From contig OV050031.1 of NCBI GenBank assembly GCA_920105625.2, forward strand, positions 88,173,995 to 88,237,994: 64,000 nucleotides of DNA, read 5' to 3'. Source of the stretch: Clusia tigrina (Eukaryota > Arthropoda > Insecta > Diptera > Clusiidae). Position 1 is the first letter of the stretch; every line of letters starts with the position of its first letter. The notes under the pieces are model-generated. The model was given only the letters and a program-made list of their open reading frames with translations, was not told where the DNA came from and made no database searches. A program made the position numbers and the translations under genes. This document shows positions 24,603 through 38,277 of the stretch, piece by piece.

Positions 24603-26757
24603 CCGACTGCGGCAGATAGGAGTATATATAGGCATAGAGAAGGCAGCAGACCATCCCAATGGACAGCGGCAGCGATTAAGACGCCTACAGAGAAGCTGAC
24701 AGAGGCTGCGACGCCGACTGAGATGCCGACTGAGGCACATAAGGGTAGATATAGGCATAGAGATGGCAGCAGACCCCCAATCGACAGCGGCAGCGACGCC
24801 TACAGAGACGCTCACAGAGGCTGCGACGCCGACTGAGACGCAGATTGCGACAGATAGGGGTAGATGTAGGCATAGAGAAGGAAGCAGACCACCCCAATCG
24901 ACAGCGGCAGCGACTGAGACAACTACAGAGACGCTGACAGAGGCTGCGACGCCGACTGAGCCAGATAGTGCTAGATATAGGCATATAGAAGGCAGCAGAC
25001 CCCCAATCGACAGCGGTAGCGACTGAGACTCCTACAGAGACGCTGAGAGAGGCTGCGACGCCGACTGCGGCAGATAGGAGTATATATAGGCATAGAGAAG
25101 GCAGCAGACCCCACAATCGCCAGCAGCAGTGACTGAGACGCCTACAGAGACGCTGACAGAGGCTGCGACGCCTACTGAAATGCAGACTGAGGCAGATAGG
25201 AGTAGATATAGGCATAGAGAAGGCAGCAGACCCCCCAATCGACAGCGGCAGCGAATGAGACGCCTACAGTGACGCTGACAGAGGCTGCGACGCCGACTGC
25301 TACGCCGACTGAGGCAGATAGGGGTAGATATAGGCATAGAGAAGGCATCAGACCCTCAATCGACAGCGGCAGCGACTGAGACGCCTACAGAGATGCTGAC
25401 AGAGGCTGCGACGCCGACTGAGACGCCGACTGAGGCAGATAGGGGTAGATATAGGCATAGATAAGGCAGCAGAACCCCCAACCGAGAGCGGCAGCGACTG
25501 AGACGCCTACAGAGACGCTGACAGAGGCTGCGACGCCGACTGAGGCAGATAGGTGTAGATATATGCATAGAGAAGGCAGCAGATCCCCTCCCCGCCAATC
25601 GACAGCGGCAGCGACTGAGACGCCTACAGAGGCGCTGACGGAGGCTGCGACGCCGACTGAGACGTCGAATGAGGTCGATAGGGGTAGATATAGACATAGA
25701 GAAGGCAGACGACCACCGAAACGACAGCGGAAACGACTGAGACGCCCACAGGAACGCTGACAGAGGCTTCGACGCCCACTGAGACGCCGACTGAGGCAGA
25801 TTGGGGTAGATATAGGCATAGAGAAGGCAGCAGACACACCAATCGATAGCGACAGAGACTGACACGCCTACAGAGACGCCTACAGAGACGCTGAAAGAGG
25901 TTTCGACGCCGACTGAGATGCAGACTGAGACGCCGACTGAGGCAGATAGGGGTAGATATAGTCATAGAAAAGGCAGCAGACCCCCCCCCCATCGACAGCA
26001 GCAGCGACCGAGACGCCTACAGAGACGCTGACAGAGGCTGCGACGCCGACTGAGATGCCGACTGAGGCAGATAAGGGTAGATATAGGTATAGAGAAGGCA
26101 GCAGACCCCCAATCGACAGCGGCAGCGACGCCTACAGAGACGCTGACAGAGGCTGCGACGCCGACTGAGACGCCGACTGAGGCAGAGAGGTGTTGATATA
26201 TGCATAGAGAAGGCAGCAGACCCCCCAATCGATAGCGGCAGTGATTGAGACGCCTACAGACACGCTTACAGAGGCTGTGACGCCGACTGAGACGCCGACT
26301 GAATCAGTTAGGGGTAGATATACGCATAGAGAAGGCAGCAGACCCCCCAATCGACAGCGGCAGCGACTGGGAAGCCTACAGAGACGCTGACAGAAGCTGC
26401 GACGCCGACTGAGATGCCGACTGAGCCAGATAGTGCTAGATATAGGCATATAGAAGACAGCAGACCCCCAATGGACAGCGGCAGCGACTGAGACTCCTAC
26501 AGAGACGCTGACAGAGGCTGCAACGCCGACTGCGGCAGCTAGGAGTATATATAGGCATATTGAAAACAGCAAACCCCCCAATGGACAGCGGCAGCGACTG
26601 AGACGCCTACAGTGACGCTGACAGAGGCTGCGACGCCGACTGATACGCCGACTGAGGCAGATAGGGGTAGATATAGGCATAGATAAGGCAGCAGACCCCC
26701 CAACCGAGAGCGGCAGAGACTGAGACTCCTACAGAGACGCTGACTGAGGCTGCGACG
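24603..26757 (+). repeat. 2.0-2.2 kb higher-order repeat, copy 1
   Basis: It begins at a GGAGTATATATAGG monomer followed by CAGACCATCCCAATGG. The same order recurs 2155 bp later, falling to 2033 bp beyond the marker monomer because copy 2 has lost about one monomer. Confidence 0.85.
25723..25844 (+). repeat. Marker monomer 8 of 13
   Basis: 3905 bp after marker 7, in the first 2.0-2.2 kb copy. Confidence 0.9.
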
Positions 26758-28790
26758 CCGACTGCGGCAGATAGGAGTATATATAGGCATAGAGAAGGCA
26801 GCAGACCATCCCAATGGACAGCGGCAGCGATTAAGACGCCTACAGAGAAGCTGACAGAGGCTGCGACGCCGACTGAGATGCCGACTGAGGCAGATAAGGG
26901 TAGATATAGGCATAGAGATGGCAGCAGACCCCCAATCGACAGCGGCAGCGACGCCTACAGAGACGCTCACAGAGGCTGCGACGCCGACTGAGACGCAGAT
27001 TGCGACAGATAGGGGTAGATGTAGGCATAGAGAAGGAAGCAGACCACCCCAATCGACAGCGGCAGCGACTGAGACAACTACAGAGACGCTGACAGAGGCT
27101 GCGACGCCGACTGAGCCAGATAGTGCTAGATATAGGCATATAGAAGGCAGCAGACCCCCAATCGACAGCGGTAGCGACTGAGACGCCTACAGAGACGCTG
27201 ACAGAGGCTGCGACGCCGACTGCGGCAGATAGGAGTATATATAGGCATAGAGAAGGCAGCAGACCCCCCAATCGACAGCAGCAGTGACTGAGACGCCTAC
27301 AGAGACGCTGACAGAGGCTGCGACGCCTACTGAAATGCAGACTGAGGCAGATAGGAGTAGATATAGGCATAGAGAAGGCAGCAGACCCCCCAATCGACAG
27401 CGGCAGCGAATGAGACGCCTACAGTGACGCTGACAGAGGCTGCGACGCCGACTGCTACGCCGACTGAGGCAGATAGGGGTAGATATAGGCATAGAGAAGG
27501 CATCAGACCCCCAATCGACAGCGGCAGCGACTGAGACGCCTACAGAGATGCTGACAGAGGCTGCGACGCCGACTGAGGCAGATAGGGGTAGATATATGCA
27601 TAGAGAAGGCAGCAGATCCCCTCCCCGCCAATCGACAGCGGCAGCGACTGAGACGCCTACAGAGGCGCTGACGGAGGCTGCGACGCCGACTGAGACGTCG
27701 AATGAGGTCGATAGGGGTAGATATAGACATAGAGAAGGCAGACGACAACCGAAACGACAGCGGAAACGACTGAGACGCCCACAGGAACGCTGACAGAGGC
27801 TTCGACGCCCACTGAGACGCCGACTGAGGCAGATTTGGGTAGATATAGGCATAGAGAAGGCAGCAGACACACCAATCGATAGCGACAGAGACTGACACGC
27901 CTACAGAGACGCCTACAGAGACGCTGAAAGAGGTTTCGACGCCGACTGAGATGCAGACTGAGACGCCGACTGAGGCAGATAGGGGTACATATAGTCATAG
28001 AGAAGGCAGCAGACCCCCCCCCCAATCGACAGCAGCAGCGACCGAGACGCCTACAGAGACGCTGACAGAGGCTGCGACGCCGACTGAGATGCCGACTGAG
28101 GCAGATAAGGGTAGATATAGGTATAGAGAAGGCAGCAGACCCCCAATCGACAGCGGCAGCGACGCCTACAGAGACGCTGACAGAGGCTGCGACGCCGACT
28201 GAGACGCCGACTGAGGCAGAGAGGGGTTGATATATGCATAGAGAAGGCAGCAGACCCCCCAATCGATAGCGGCAGTGATTGAGACGCCTACAGACACGCT
28301 TACAGAGGCTGTGACGCCGACTGAGACACCGACTGAATCAGTTAGGGGTAGATATACGCATAGAGAAGGCAGCAGACCCCCCAATCGACAGCGGCAGCGA
28401 CTGGGAAGCCTACAGAGACGCTGACAGAAGCTGCGACGCCGACTGAGATGCCGACTGAGCCAGATAGTGCTAGATATAGGCATATAGAAGACAGCAGACC
28501 CCCAATGGACAGCGGCAGCGACTGAGACTCCTACAGAGACGCTGACAGAGGCTGCAACGCCGACTGCGGCAACTAGGAGTATATATAGGCATATTGAAGG
28601 CAGCAAACCCCCCAATGGACAGCGGCAGCGACTGAGACGCCTACAGTGACGCTGACAGAGGCTGCGACGCCGACTGATACGCCGACTGAGGCAGATAGGG
28701 GTAGATATAGGCATAGATAAGGCAGCAGACCCCCCAACCGAGAGCGGCAGAGACTGAGACTCCTACAGAGACGCTGACTGATGCTGCGAC
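26758..28790 (+). repeat. 2.0-2.2 kb higher-order repeat, copy 2
   Basis: Tandem partner of 24603-26757. Small differences include AAAACAGCAAACC near 26562-26575 against GGCAGCAAACC near 28599-28609. This block has the closest spacing between two marker monomers in the left arm (2033 bp). Confidence 0.84.
27756..27877 (+). repeat. Marker monomer 9 of 13
   Basis: 2033 bp after marker 8, the shortest marker interval. Private changes are GACGACAACCG upstream and CAGATTTGGGTAG within. Confidence 0.9.
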
Positions 28791-29693
28791 GCCGACTGAG
28801 ACGCCGACTGAGGCAGATAAGGGTAGATATAGGCATAGATTAGGCAGCAGATCCCCCCCAATCGACAGCGGCAGCGACTGAGACACCTACAGAGACGCTG
28901 ACAGAGTTTGCGACGCCGACTGAGACACCGACTGACGCAGATAGGGGTAGATATAGGCATAGAGAAGGCACCAGATCCCCCCCACAATCGACAGCGGCAG
29001 CGACTGAGACGCCTACAGACACGCTGACAGAGACTGCGACGCCGACTGAGACGCCGACTGAGGCATTTAGGGTAGATATAGGCATAGATTAGGCAGCAGA
29101 TCCCCCCCAATCGACAGCGGCAGCGACTGAGACGCCTACAGAGATGCTGACAGAGGTTTCGACGCCGACTGAGATGCAGACTGAGACGCCGACTGAGGCA
29201 GATAGGGGTAGATATAGTCATAGAGAAAGCAGCAGACCCCCCCCAATCGACAGCAGCAGCGACCGAGACGCCTACAGAGACGCTGACAGAAGCTGCGACT
29301 CCGACTGAGACTCCGACTGAGCCAGATAGTGCTAGATATAGGCATATAGAAGACAGCAGACCCCCCAATGGACAGCGGCAGCGACTGAGACTCCTACAGA
29401 GACGCTGACAGAGGCTGCAACGCCGACTGCGGCAGATAGGAGTATATATAGGCATAGAGAAGGCAGCAGACCATCCCAATGGACAGCGGCAGCGATTAAG
29501 ACGCCTACAGAGAAGCTGACAGAGGCTGCGACGCCGACTGAGATGCCGACTGAGGCAGATAAGGGTAGATATAGGTATAGAGAAGGCAGCAGAACCCTCA
29601 ATCGACAGCGGCAACGACTGAGAAGCCTACAGAGAAGCTGACAGAAGCTGCGACGCCGACTGAGCCGCCGACTGAGGCAGATAGGGGTAGATA

Positions 29694-29735
29694 TAGCCAT
29701 AGAGAAAGCAGCAGATATAGCCATAGAGAAATCGA
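29694..29735 (+). repeat. Rearranged monomer tail without a C-run, second instance
   Basis: Same duplicated ATAGCCATAGAGAAA tail and missing C-run as at 6999-7040. The monomer before it is complete here but truncated in the first instance. Confidence 0.85.
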
Positions 29736-30459
29736 CAGCGGCAGCGACTGAGACGCCGACAGAGACGCTGACAGGGACTGCGACGCCGACTGAGACGCCG
29801 ACTGAGGCAGATAAGGGTAGATATAGGCATAGATTAGGCAGCAGATCCCCCCAATCGACAGCGGCAGCGACTGAGACGCCTACAGAGACGCTGACAGAGT
29901 TTGCGACGCCGACTGAGACACCGACTGACGCAGATAGGGGTAGATATAGGCATAGAGAAGGCACCAGATCACCCCCCCAATCGACAGCGGCGGCGACTGA
30001 GACGCCTACAGAGACGCTTACAGAGGCTGTGACGCCGACTGAGACGTCGACTGAGGCAGATAGGGGTAGATATAGGCATAGAGAAGGCAGCAGACCCCCC
30101 AATGGACAGCGGCAGCGACTGAGACGCTTACAGAGACGCTGACAGGGACTGCGACGCCGACTGAGACGCCGACTGAGGCAGATAGGGGTAGATATAGGCA
30201 TAGAGAAGGCAGCAGACCCCCCAATCGACAGCAGCAGTGACTGAGACGCCTACAGAGACGCTGACAGAGGCTGCGACGCCTACTGAAATGCAGACTGAGG
30301 CAGATAAGAGTAGATATAGGCATAGCGAAGGCAGCAGACCCCCCAATGGACAGCGACTGAGACGCTTACAGAGACGCTGACAGAGTTTGCGACGCCGACT
30401 GAGACACCGACTGACGCAGATAGGGGTAGATATAGGCATAGAGAAGGCACCAGAACCAA

Positions 30460-30484
30460 CCCCCCCCCCCCCCCCCCCCCCCCC
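30460..30484 (+). repeat. C25 homopolymer run, longest in the window
   Basis: 25 uninterrupted C, preceded by CACCAGAACCAA and followed by TACGCC, a second C-run and AATCGACAGCGG. The flanking ACCAA and TACG interruptions are unique here. The next monomer also lacks part of its body (GGCGGCGACTACAGAGACG). Confidence 0.9.
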
Positions 30485-32477
30485 TACGCCCCCCAATCGA
30501 CAGCGGCGGCGACTACAGAGACGCTGACAGAGGCTGTGACGCCGACTGAGACGTCGACTGAGGCAGATAGGGGTAGATATAGGCATAGAGAAGGCAGCAG
30601 ACCCCCAATCGACAGCGGCAGCGACTGAGACGCCTACAGAGACGCTGACAGAGTCTGCGGCGCCGACTGCGGCAGATAGGATTAGATATAGGCATAGAGA
30701 ATGTAGCAGACTCCCCCCAATCGACAGCAGCAGCCACTGAGACGCCTACAGAGACGCTGACAGAGGCTGCGAAGCCGACTGAGACGCCGTCTGAGCCAGA
30801 TAGTGCTAGATATATTCATATAGAAGGCAGCAGACCCCCCAATCGACAGCGGCAGCGACTGAGACGCCTACAGAGACGCTGACAGAGGCTGCGACGCCGA
30901 CTGCGGCAGACAGGGGTAGATATAGGCATAGAGAAGGCAGCAGACCCCCCAATCGACAGCAGCAGTGACTGAAACGCCTACAGAGACGCTGACAGAGGCT
31001 GCGACGCCTACTGAAATGCAGACTGAGGCAGATAGGAGTAGATATAGGCATAGAGAAGGCAGCAGACCCCCAATCGACAGCTGCAGCGACGCCTACAGAG
31101 ACGCTCACAGAGGCTGCGACGCCGACTGAGACGCAGATTGCGACAGATAGGGGTAGATGTAGGCATAGAGAAGGAAGCAGACCACCCCAATCGACAGCGG
31201 CAGCGACTGAGACAACTACAGAGACGCTGACAGAGGCTGCGACGCCGACTGAGCCAGATAGTGCTAGATATAGGCATATAGAAGGCAGCAGACCCCCAAT
31301 CGACAGCGGTAGCGACTGAGACGCCTACAGAGACGCTGACAGAGGCTGCGACGCCGACTGCGGCAGATAGGAGTATATATAGGCATAGAGAAGGCAGCAG
31401 ACGCTGAAAGAGGTTTCGACGCCGACTGAGACGCAGACTGAGACGCCGACTGAGGCATATAGGGGTAGATATAGTCATAGAGAAGGCAGCACACCCCCCC
31501 CAATCGACAGCAGCAGCGACCGAGACGCCTACAGAGACGCTGACAGAGGCTGCGACGCCAACTGAGATGCCGACTGAGGCAGATAAGGGTAGATATAGGC
31601 ATAGAGAAGGCAGCAGACCCCCCAATCGATAGCGGCAGTGATTGAGACGCCTACAGACACGCTTACAGAGGCTGCGACGCCGACTGAGGCAGATAGGGGT
31701 AGATATCGGCATAGAGAAAGCAGCAGATCCCCTCCAATCGACAGCGGCAGCAACTGAGACGCCTACAGAGACGCTGACAGGGACTGCGACGCCGACTGAG
31801 ACGCCGACTGAGGCAGATAAGGGTAGATATAGGCATAGATTAGGCAGCAGATCCCCCCAATCGACAGCGGCAGCGACTGAGACGCCTACAGAGACGCTGA
31901 CAGAGTTTGCGACGCCGACTGAGACACCGACTGACGCAGATAGGGGTAGATATAAGCATAGAGAAGGCACCAGATCCCCCCCCAATCGACAGCAGCGGCG
32001 ACTGAGACGCCTACAGAGACGCTGACAGAGGCTGTGACGCCGACTGAGACGTCGACTGAGGCAGATAGGGGTAGATATAGGCATAGAGAAGGCAGCAGAC
32101 CCCCCAATGGACAGCGGCAGCGACTGAGACGCCTACAGAGATGCTGACAGAGGCTGCGACGCCGACTGAGACGCCGACTGAGGCAGATAGGGGTAGATAT
32201 AGGCATAGATAAGGCAGTAGATCCCCTCCCCCCCAACCGAGAGCGGCAGCGACTGAGACGCCTACAGAGACGCTGACAGAGGCTGCGACGCCGACTGAGG
32301 CAGATAGGGGTAGATATATGCATAGAGAAGGCAGCAGATCCCCTCCCCCCCAATCGACAGCGGCAGCGACTGAGACGCCTACAGAGGCGCTGACGGAGGC
32401 TGCGACACCGACTGAGACGTCGAATGAGGTAGATAGGGGTAGATACAGACATAGAGAAGGCAGACGACCACCGAAAC

Positions 32478-32546
32478 GACAGCGGAAACGACTGAGACGG
32501 CATAGGCACGGACTGAGGCATAGAGAAGGCAGCAGACACACCAATC
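32478..32546 (+). repeat. Marker monomer 10 of 13, shortened to 69 bp
   Basis: The start is normal. Then GAGACGGCATAGGCACGG replaces the rest of the body and joins ACTGAGGCATAGAG, a net loss of 53 bp. The following monomer is normal. Only marker 11 shares this form. Confidence 0.9.
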
Positions 32547-32833
32547 GATAGCGACAGAGACTGACACGCCTACAGAGACGCCTACAGAGACGCTGAAAGA
32601 GGTTTCGACGCCGACTGAGATGCAGACTGAGACGCCGACTGAGGCAGATAGGGGTAGATATAGTCATAGAGAAGGCAGCAGACCCCCCCCCAATCGACAG
32701 CAGCAGCGACCGAGACGCCTACAGAGACGCTGACAGAGGCTGCGACGCCGACTGAGATGCCGACTGAGGCAGATAAGGGTAGATATAGGTATAGAGAAGG
32801 CAGCAGACCCCCAATCGACAGCGGCAGCGACGC

Positions 32834-35083
32834 CTACAGAGACGCTGACAGAGGCTGCGACGCCGACTGAGACGCCGACTGAGGCAGAGAGGGGTTGATA
32901 TATGCATAGAGAAGGCAGCAGACCCCCCAATCGATAGCGGCAGTGATTGAGACGCCTACAGACACGCTTACAGAGGCTGTGACGCCGACTGAGACGCCGA
33001 CTGAATCAGATAGGGGTAGATATACGCATAGAGAAGGCAGCAGACCCCCCAATCGACAGCGGCAGCGACTGGGAAGCCTACAGAGACGCTGACAGAAGCT
33101 GCGACGCCGACTGAGACTCCGACTGAGCCAGATAGTGCTAGATATAGGCATATAGAAGACAGCAGACCCCCAATGGACAGCGGCAGCGACTGAGACTCCT
33201 ACAGAGACGCTGACAGAGGCTGCAACGCCGACTGCGGCAGCTAGGAGTATATATAGGCATATTGAAGGCAGCAGACCCCCCAATGGACAGCGGCAGCGAC
33301 TGAGACGCCTACAGTGACGCTGACAGAGGCTGCGACGCCGACTGAGACGCCGACTGAGGCAGATAGGGGTAGATATAGGCATAGAGAAGGCAGCAGACCC
33401 CCCAACCGAGAGCGGCAGCGACTGAGACTCCTACAGAGACGCTGACTGAGCCTGCGACGCCAACTGAGACGCCGACTGAGGCAGATAAGGGTAGATATAG
33501 GCATAGATTAGGCAGCAGATCCCCCCCCAATCGACAGCGGCAGCGACTGAGACACCTACAGAGACGCTGACAGAGTTTGCGACGCCGACTGAGACACCGA
33601 CTGACGCAGATAGGGGTAGATATAGGCATAGAGAAGGCAGCAGATCCCCCCCCAATCGACAGCGGCAGCGACTGAGACGCCTACAGACACGCTGACAGAG
33701 GCTGCGACGCCGACTGAGCCAGATAGTGCTAGATATAGGCATATAGAAGGCAGCAGACCCCCAATCGACAGCGGCAGCGACTGAGACGCCTACAGTGACG
33801 CTGACAGAGGCTGCGACGCCGACTGATACGCCGACTGAGGCAGATAGGGGTAGATATAGGCATAGATTAGGCAGCAGATCCCCCCCAATCGACAGCGGCA
33901 GCGACTGAGACGCCTACAGAGATGCTGACAGAGGTTTCGACGCCGACTGAGATGCAGACTGAGACGCCGACTGAGGCAGATAGGGGTAGATATAGTCATA
34001 GAGAAAGCAGCAGACCCCCCCAATCGACAGCGGCAGCGACCGAGACGCCTACAGAGACGCTGACAGAAGCTGCGACGCCGACTGAGACGCCGCCTGAGGC
34101 AGATAGGGGTAGATATAGGCATAGATTAGGCAGCAGATCCCCCCCAATCGACAGCGGCAGCGACTGAGACGCCTACAGAGACGCTGACAGAAGCTGCGAC
34201 GTGAGACTCCGACTGAGCCAGATAGTGCTAGATATAGGCATATAGAAGACAGCAGACCCCCAATGGACAGCGGCAGCGACAGAGACCCCTACAGAGACGC
34301 TGACAGAGGCTGCAACGCCGACTGCGGCAGATAGGAGTATATATAGGCATAGAGAAGGCAGCAGACCATCCCAATGGACAGCGGCAGCGATTAAGATGCC
34401 TACAGAGAAGCTGACAGAGGCTGCGACGCCGACTGAGATGCCGACTGAGGCAGATAAGGGTAGATATAGGCATAGAGAATGCAGCAGACCCCCAATCGAC
34501 AGCGGCAGCGACGCCTACAGAGACGCTCACAGAGGCTGCGACGCCGACTGAGACGCAGACTGCGACAGATAGGGGTAGATGTAGGCATAGAGAAGGAAGC
34601 AGACCACCCCAATCGACAGCGGCAGCGACTGAGACAACTACAGAGACGCTGACAGAGGCTGCGACGCCGACTGAGCCAGATAGTGCTAGATATAGGCATA
34701 TAGAAGGCAGCAGACCCCCAATCGACAGCGGTAGCGACTGAGACGCCTACAGAGACGCTGACAGAGACTGCGACGCCGACTGCGGCAGATAGGAGTATAT
34801 ATAGGCATAGAGAAGGCAGCAGACCCCCCAATCGACAGCAGCAGTGACTGAGACGCCTACAGACACGCTTACAGAGGCTGCGACGCCGACTGAGGCAGAT
34901 AGGGGTAGATATAGGCATAGAGAAAGCAGCAGATCCCCTCCAATCGACAGCGGCAGCAACTGAGACGCCTACAGAGACGCTGACAGGGACTGCGACGCCG
35001 ACTGAGATGCCGACTGAGGCAGATAAGGGTAGATATAGGTATAGAGAAGGCAGCAGACCCCCAATCGACAGCGGCAGCGACGC
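32834..35083 (+). repeat. Higher-order repeat series C, copy 1 (2250 bp)
   Basis: The sequence from 32834 recurs at 35084, 38278 and 41204. It begins inside a monomer whose GAGAGGGGTTGATATATGC variant replaces the usual GATAGGGGTAGATATAGG. Collinearity with the next copy extends over essentially the full 2250 bp. Confidence 0.86.
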
Positions 35084-38000
35084 CTACAGAGACGCTGACA
35101 GAGGCTGCGACGCCGACTGAGACGCCGACTGAGGCAGAGAGGGGTTGATATATGCATAGAGAAGGCAGCAGACCCCCCAATCGATAGCGGCAGTGATTGA
35201 GACGCCTACAGACACGCTTACAGAGGCTGTGACGCCGACTGAGACGCCGACTGAATCAGATAGGGGTAGATATACGCATAGAGAAGGCAGCAGACCCCCC
35301 AATCGACAGCGGCAGCGACTGGGAAGCCTACAGAGACGCTGACAGAGGCTGCGACGCCGACTGAGACTCCGACTGAGCCAGATAGTGCTAGATATAGGCA
35401 TATAGAAGACAGCAGACCCCCAATGGACAGCGGCAGCGACTGAGACTCCTACAGAGACGCTGACAGAGGCTGCAACGCCGACTGCGGCAGCTAGGAGTAT
35501 ATATAGGCATATTGAAGGCAGCAGACCCCCCAATGGACAGCGGCAGCGACTGAGACGCCTACAGTGACGCTGACAGAGGCTGCGACGCCGACTGAGACGC
35601 CGACTGAGGCAGATAGGGGTAGATATAGGCATAGATAAGGCAGCAGACCCCCCAACCGAGAGCGGCAGCGACTGAGACTCCTACAGAGACGCTGACTGAG
35701 CCTGCGACGCCAACTGAGACGCCGACTGAGGCAGATAAGGGTAGATATAGGCATAGATTAGGCAGCAGATCCCCCCCCAATCGACAGCGGCAGCGACTGA
35801 GACACCTACAGAGACGCTGACAGAGTTTGCGACGCCGACTGAGACACCGACTGACGCAGATAGGGGTAGATATAGGCATAGAGAAGGCACCAGATCCCCC
35901 CCCAATCGACAGCGGCAGCGACTGAGACGACTACAGAGACGCTGACAGAGGCTGCGACGCCGACTGAGCCAGATAGTGCTAGATATAGGCATATAGAAGG
36001 CAGCAGACCCCCAATCGACAGCGGTAGCGACTGAGACGCCTACAGTGACGCTGACAGAGGCTGCGACGCCGACTGATACGCCGACTGAGGCAGATAGGGG
36101 TAGATATAGGCATAGATTAGGCAGCAGATCCCCCCCAATCGACAGCGGCAGCGACTGAGACGCCTACAGAGATGCTGACAGAGGTTTCGACGCCGACTGA
36201 GATGCAGACTGAGACGCCGACTGAGGCAGATAGGGGTAGATATAGTCATAGAGAAAGCAGCAGACCCCCCCAATCGACAGCAGCAGCGACCGAGACGCCT
36301 ACAGAGACGCTGACAGAAGCTGCGACGCCGACTGAGACGCCGCCTGAGGCAGATAGGGGTAGATATAGGCATAGATTAGGCAGCAGATCCCCCCCAATCG
36401 ACAGCGGCAGCGACTGAGACGCCTACAGAGACGCTGACAGAAGCTGCGACGTGAGACTCCGACTGAGCCAGATAGTGCTAGATATAGGCATATAGAAGAC
36501 AGCAGACCCCCAATGGACAGCGGCAGCGACAGAGACCCCTACAGAGACGCTGACAGAGGCTGCAACGCCGACTGCGGCAGATAGGAGTATATATAGGCAT
36601 AGAGAAGGCAGCAGACCATCCCAATGGACAGCGGCAGCGATTAAGATGCCTACAGAGAAGCTGACAGAGGCTGCGACGCCGACTGAGATGCCGACTGAGG
36701 CAGATAAGGGTAGATATAGGCATAGAGAATGCAGCAGACCCCCAATCGACAGCGGCAGCGACGCCTACAGAGACGCTCACAGAGGCTGCGACGCCGACTG
36801 AGACGCAGACTGCGACAGATAGGGGTAGATGTAGGCATAGAGAAGGAAGCAGACCACCCCAATCGACAGCGGCAGCGACTGAGACAACTACAGAGACGCT
36901 GACAGAGGCTGCGACGCCGACTGAGCCAGATAGTGCTAGATATAGGCATATAGAAGGCAGCAGACCCCCAATCGACAGCGGTAGCGACTGAGACGCCTAC
37001 AGAGACGCTGACAGAGACTGCGACGCCGACTGCGGCAGATAGGAGTATATATAGGCATAGAGAAGGCAGCAGACCCCCCCAATCGACAGCAGCAGTGACT
37101 GAGACGCCTACAGACACGCTTACAGAGGCTGCGACGCCGACTGAGGCAGATAGGGGTAGATATAGGCATAGAGAAAGCAGCAGATCCCCTCCAATCGACA
37201 GCGGCAGCAACTGAGACGCCTACAGAGACGCTGACAGGGACTGCGACGCCGACTGAGACGCCGACTGAGGCAGATAAGGGTAGATATAGGCATAGATTAG
37301 GCAGCAGATCCCCCCAATCGACAGCGGCAGCGACTGAGACGCCTACAGAGACGCTGACAGAGTTTGCGACGCCGACTGAGACACCGACTGACGCAGATAG
37401 GGGTAGATATAAGCATAGAGAAGGCACCAGATCCCCCCCCAATCGACAGCAGCGGCGACTGAGACGCCTACAGAGACGCTGACAGAGGCTGTGACGCCGA
37501 CTGAGACGTCGACTGAGGCAGATAGGGGTAGATATAGGCATAGAGAAGGCAGCAGACCCCCCAATGGACAGCGGCAGCGACTGAGACGCCTACAGAGATG
37601 CTGACAGAGGCTGCGACGCCGACTGAGGCAGATAGGGGTAGATATAGGCATAGATAAGGCAGCAGATCCCCTCCCCCCCAACCGAGAGCGGCAGCGACTG
37701 AGACGCCTACAGAGACGCTGACAGAGGCTGCGACGCCGACTGAGGCAGATAGGGGTAGATATATGCATAGAGAAGGCAGCAGATCCCCTCCCCCCCAATC
37801 GACAGCGGCAGCGACTGAGACGCCTACAGAGGCGCTGACGGAGGCTGCGACACCGACTGAGACGTCGAATGAGGTAGATAGGGGTAGATACAGACATAGA
37901 GAAGGCAGACGACCACCGAAACGACAGCGGAAACGACTGAGACGGCATAGGCACGGACTGAGGCATAGAGAAGGCAGCAGACACACCAATCGATAGCGAC

Positions 38001-38277
38001 AGAGACTGACACGCCTACAGAGACGCCTACAGAGACGCTGAAAGAGGTTTCGACGCCGACTGAGATGCAGACTGAGACGCCGACTGAGGCAGATAGGGGT
38101 AGATATAGTCATAGAGAAGGCAGCAGACCCCCCCCAATCGACAGCAGCAGCGACCGAGACGCCTACAGAGACGCTGACAGAGGCTGCGACGCCGACTGAG
38201 ATGCCGACTGAGGCAGATAAGGGTAGATATAGGTATAGAGAAGGCAGCAGACCCCCAATCGACAGCGGCAGCGACGC
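35084..38277 (+). repeat. Higher-order repeat series C, copy 2 (3194 bp)
   Basis: Longer than copy 1 because it continues through a segment with a marker monomer (37923-37991, shortened). That segment matches the one preceding copy 1 (32478-32546). The combined offset of 5444-5445 bp equals the distance between those two shortened markers. Confidence 0.86.
37923..37991 (+). repeat. Marker monomer 11 of 13, shortened to 69 bp
   Basis: Same 53-bp net loss and same junction bases as marker 10, 5445 bp away. It was therefore copied with its block after the deletion. Confidence 0.9.
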
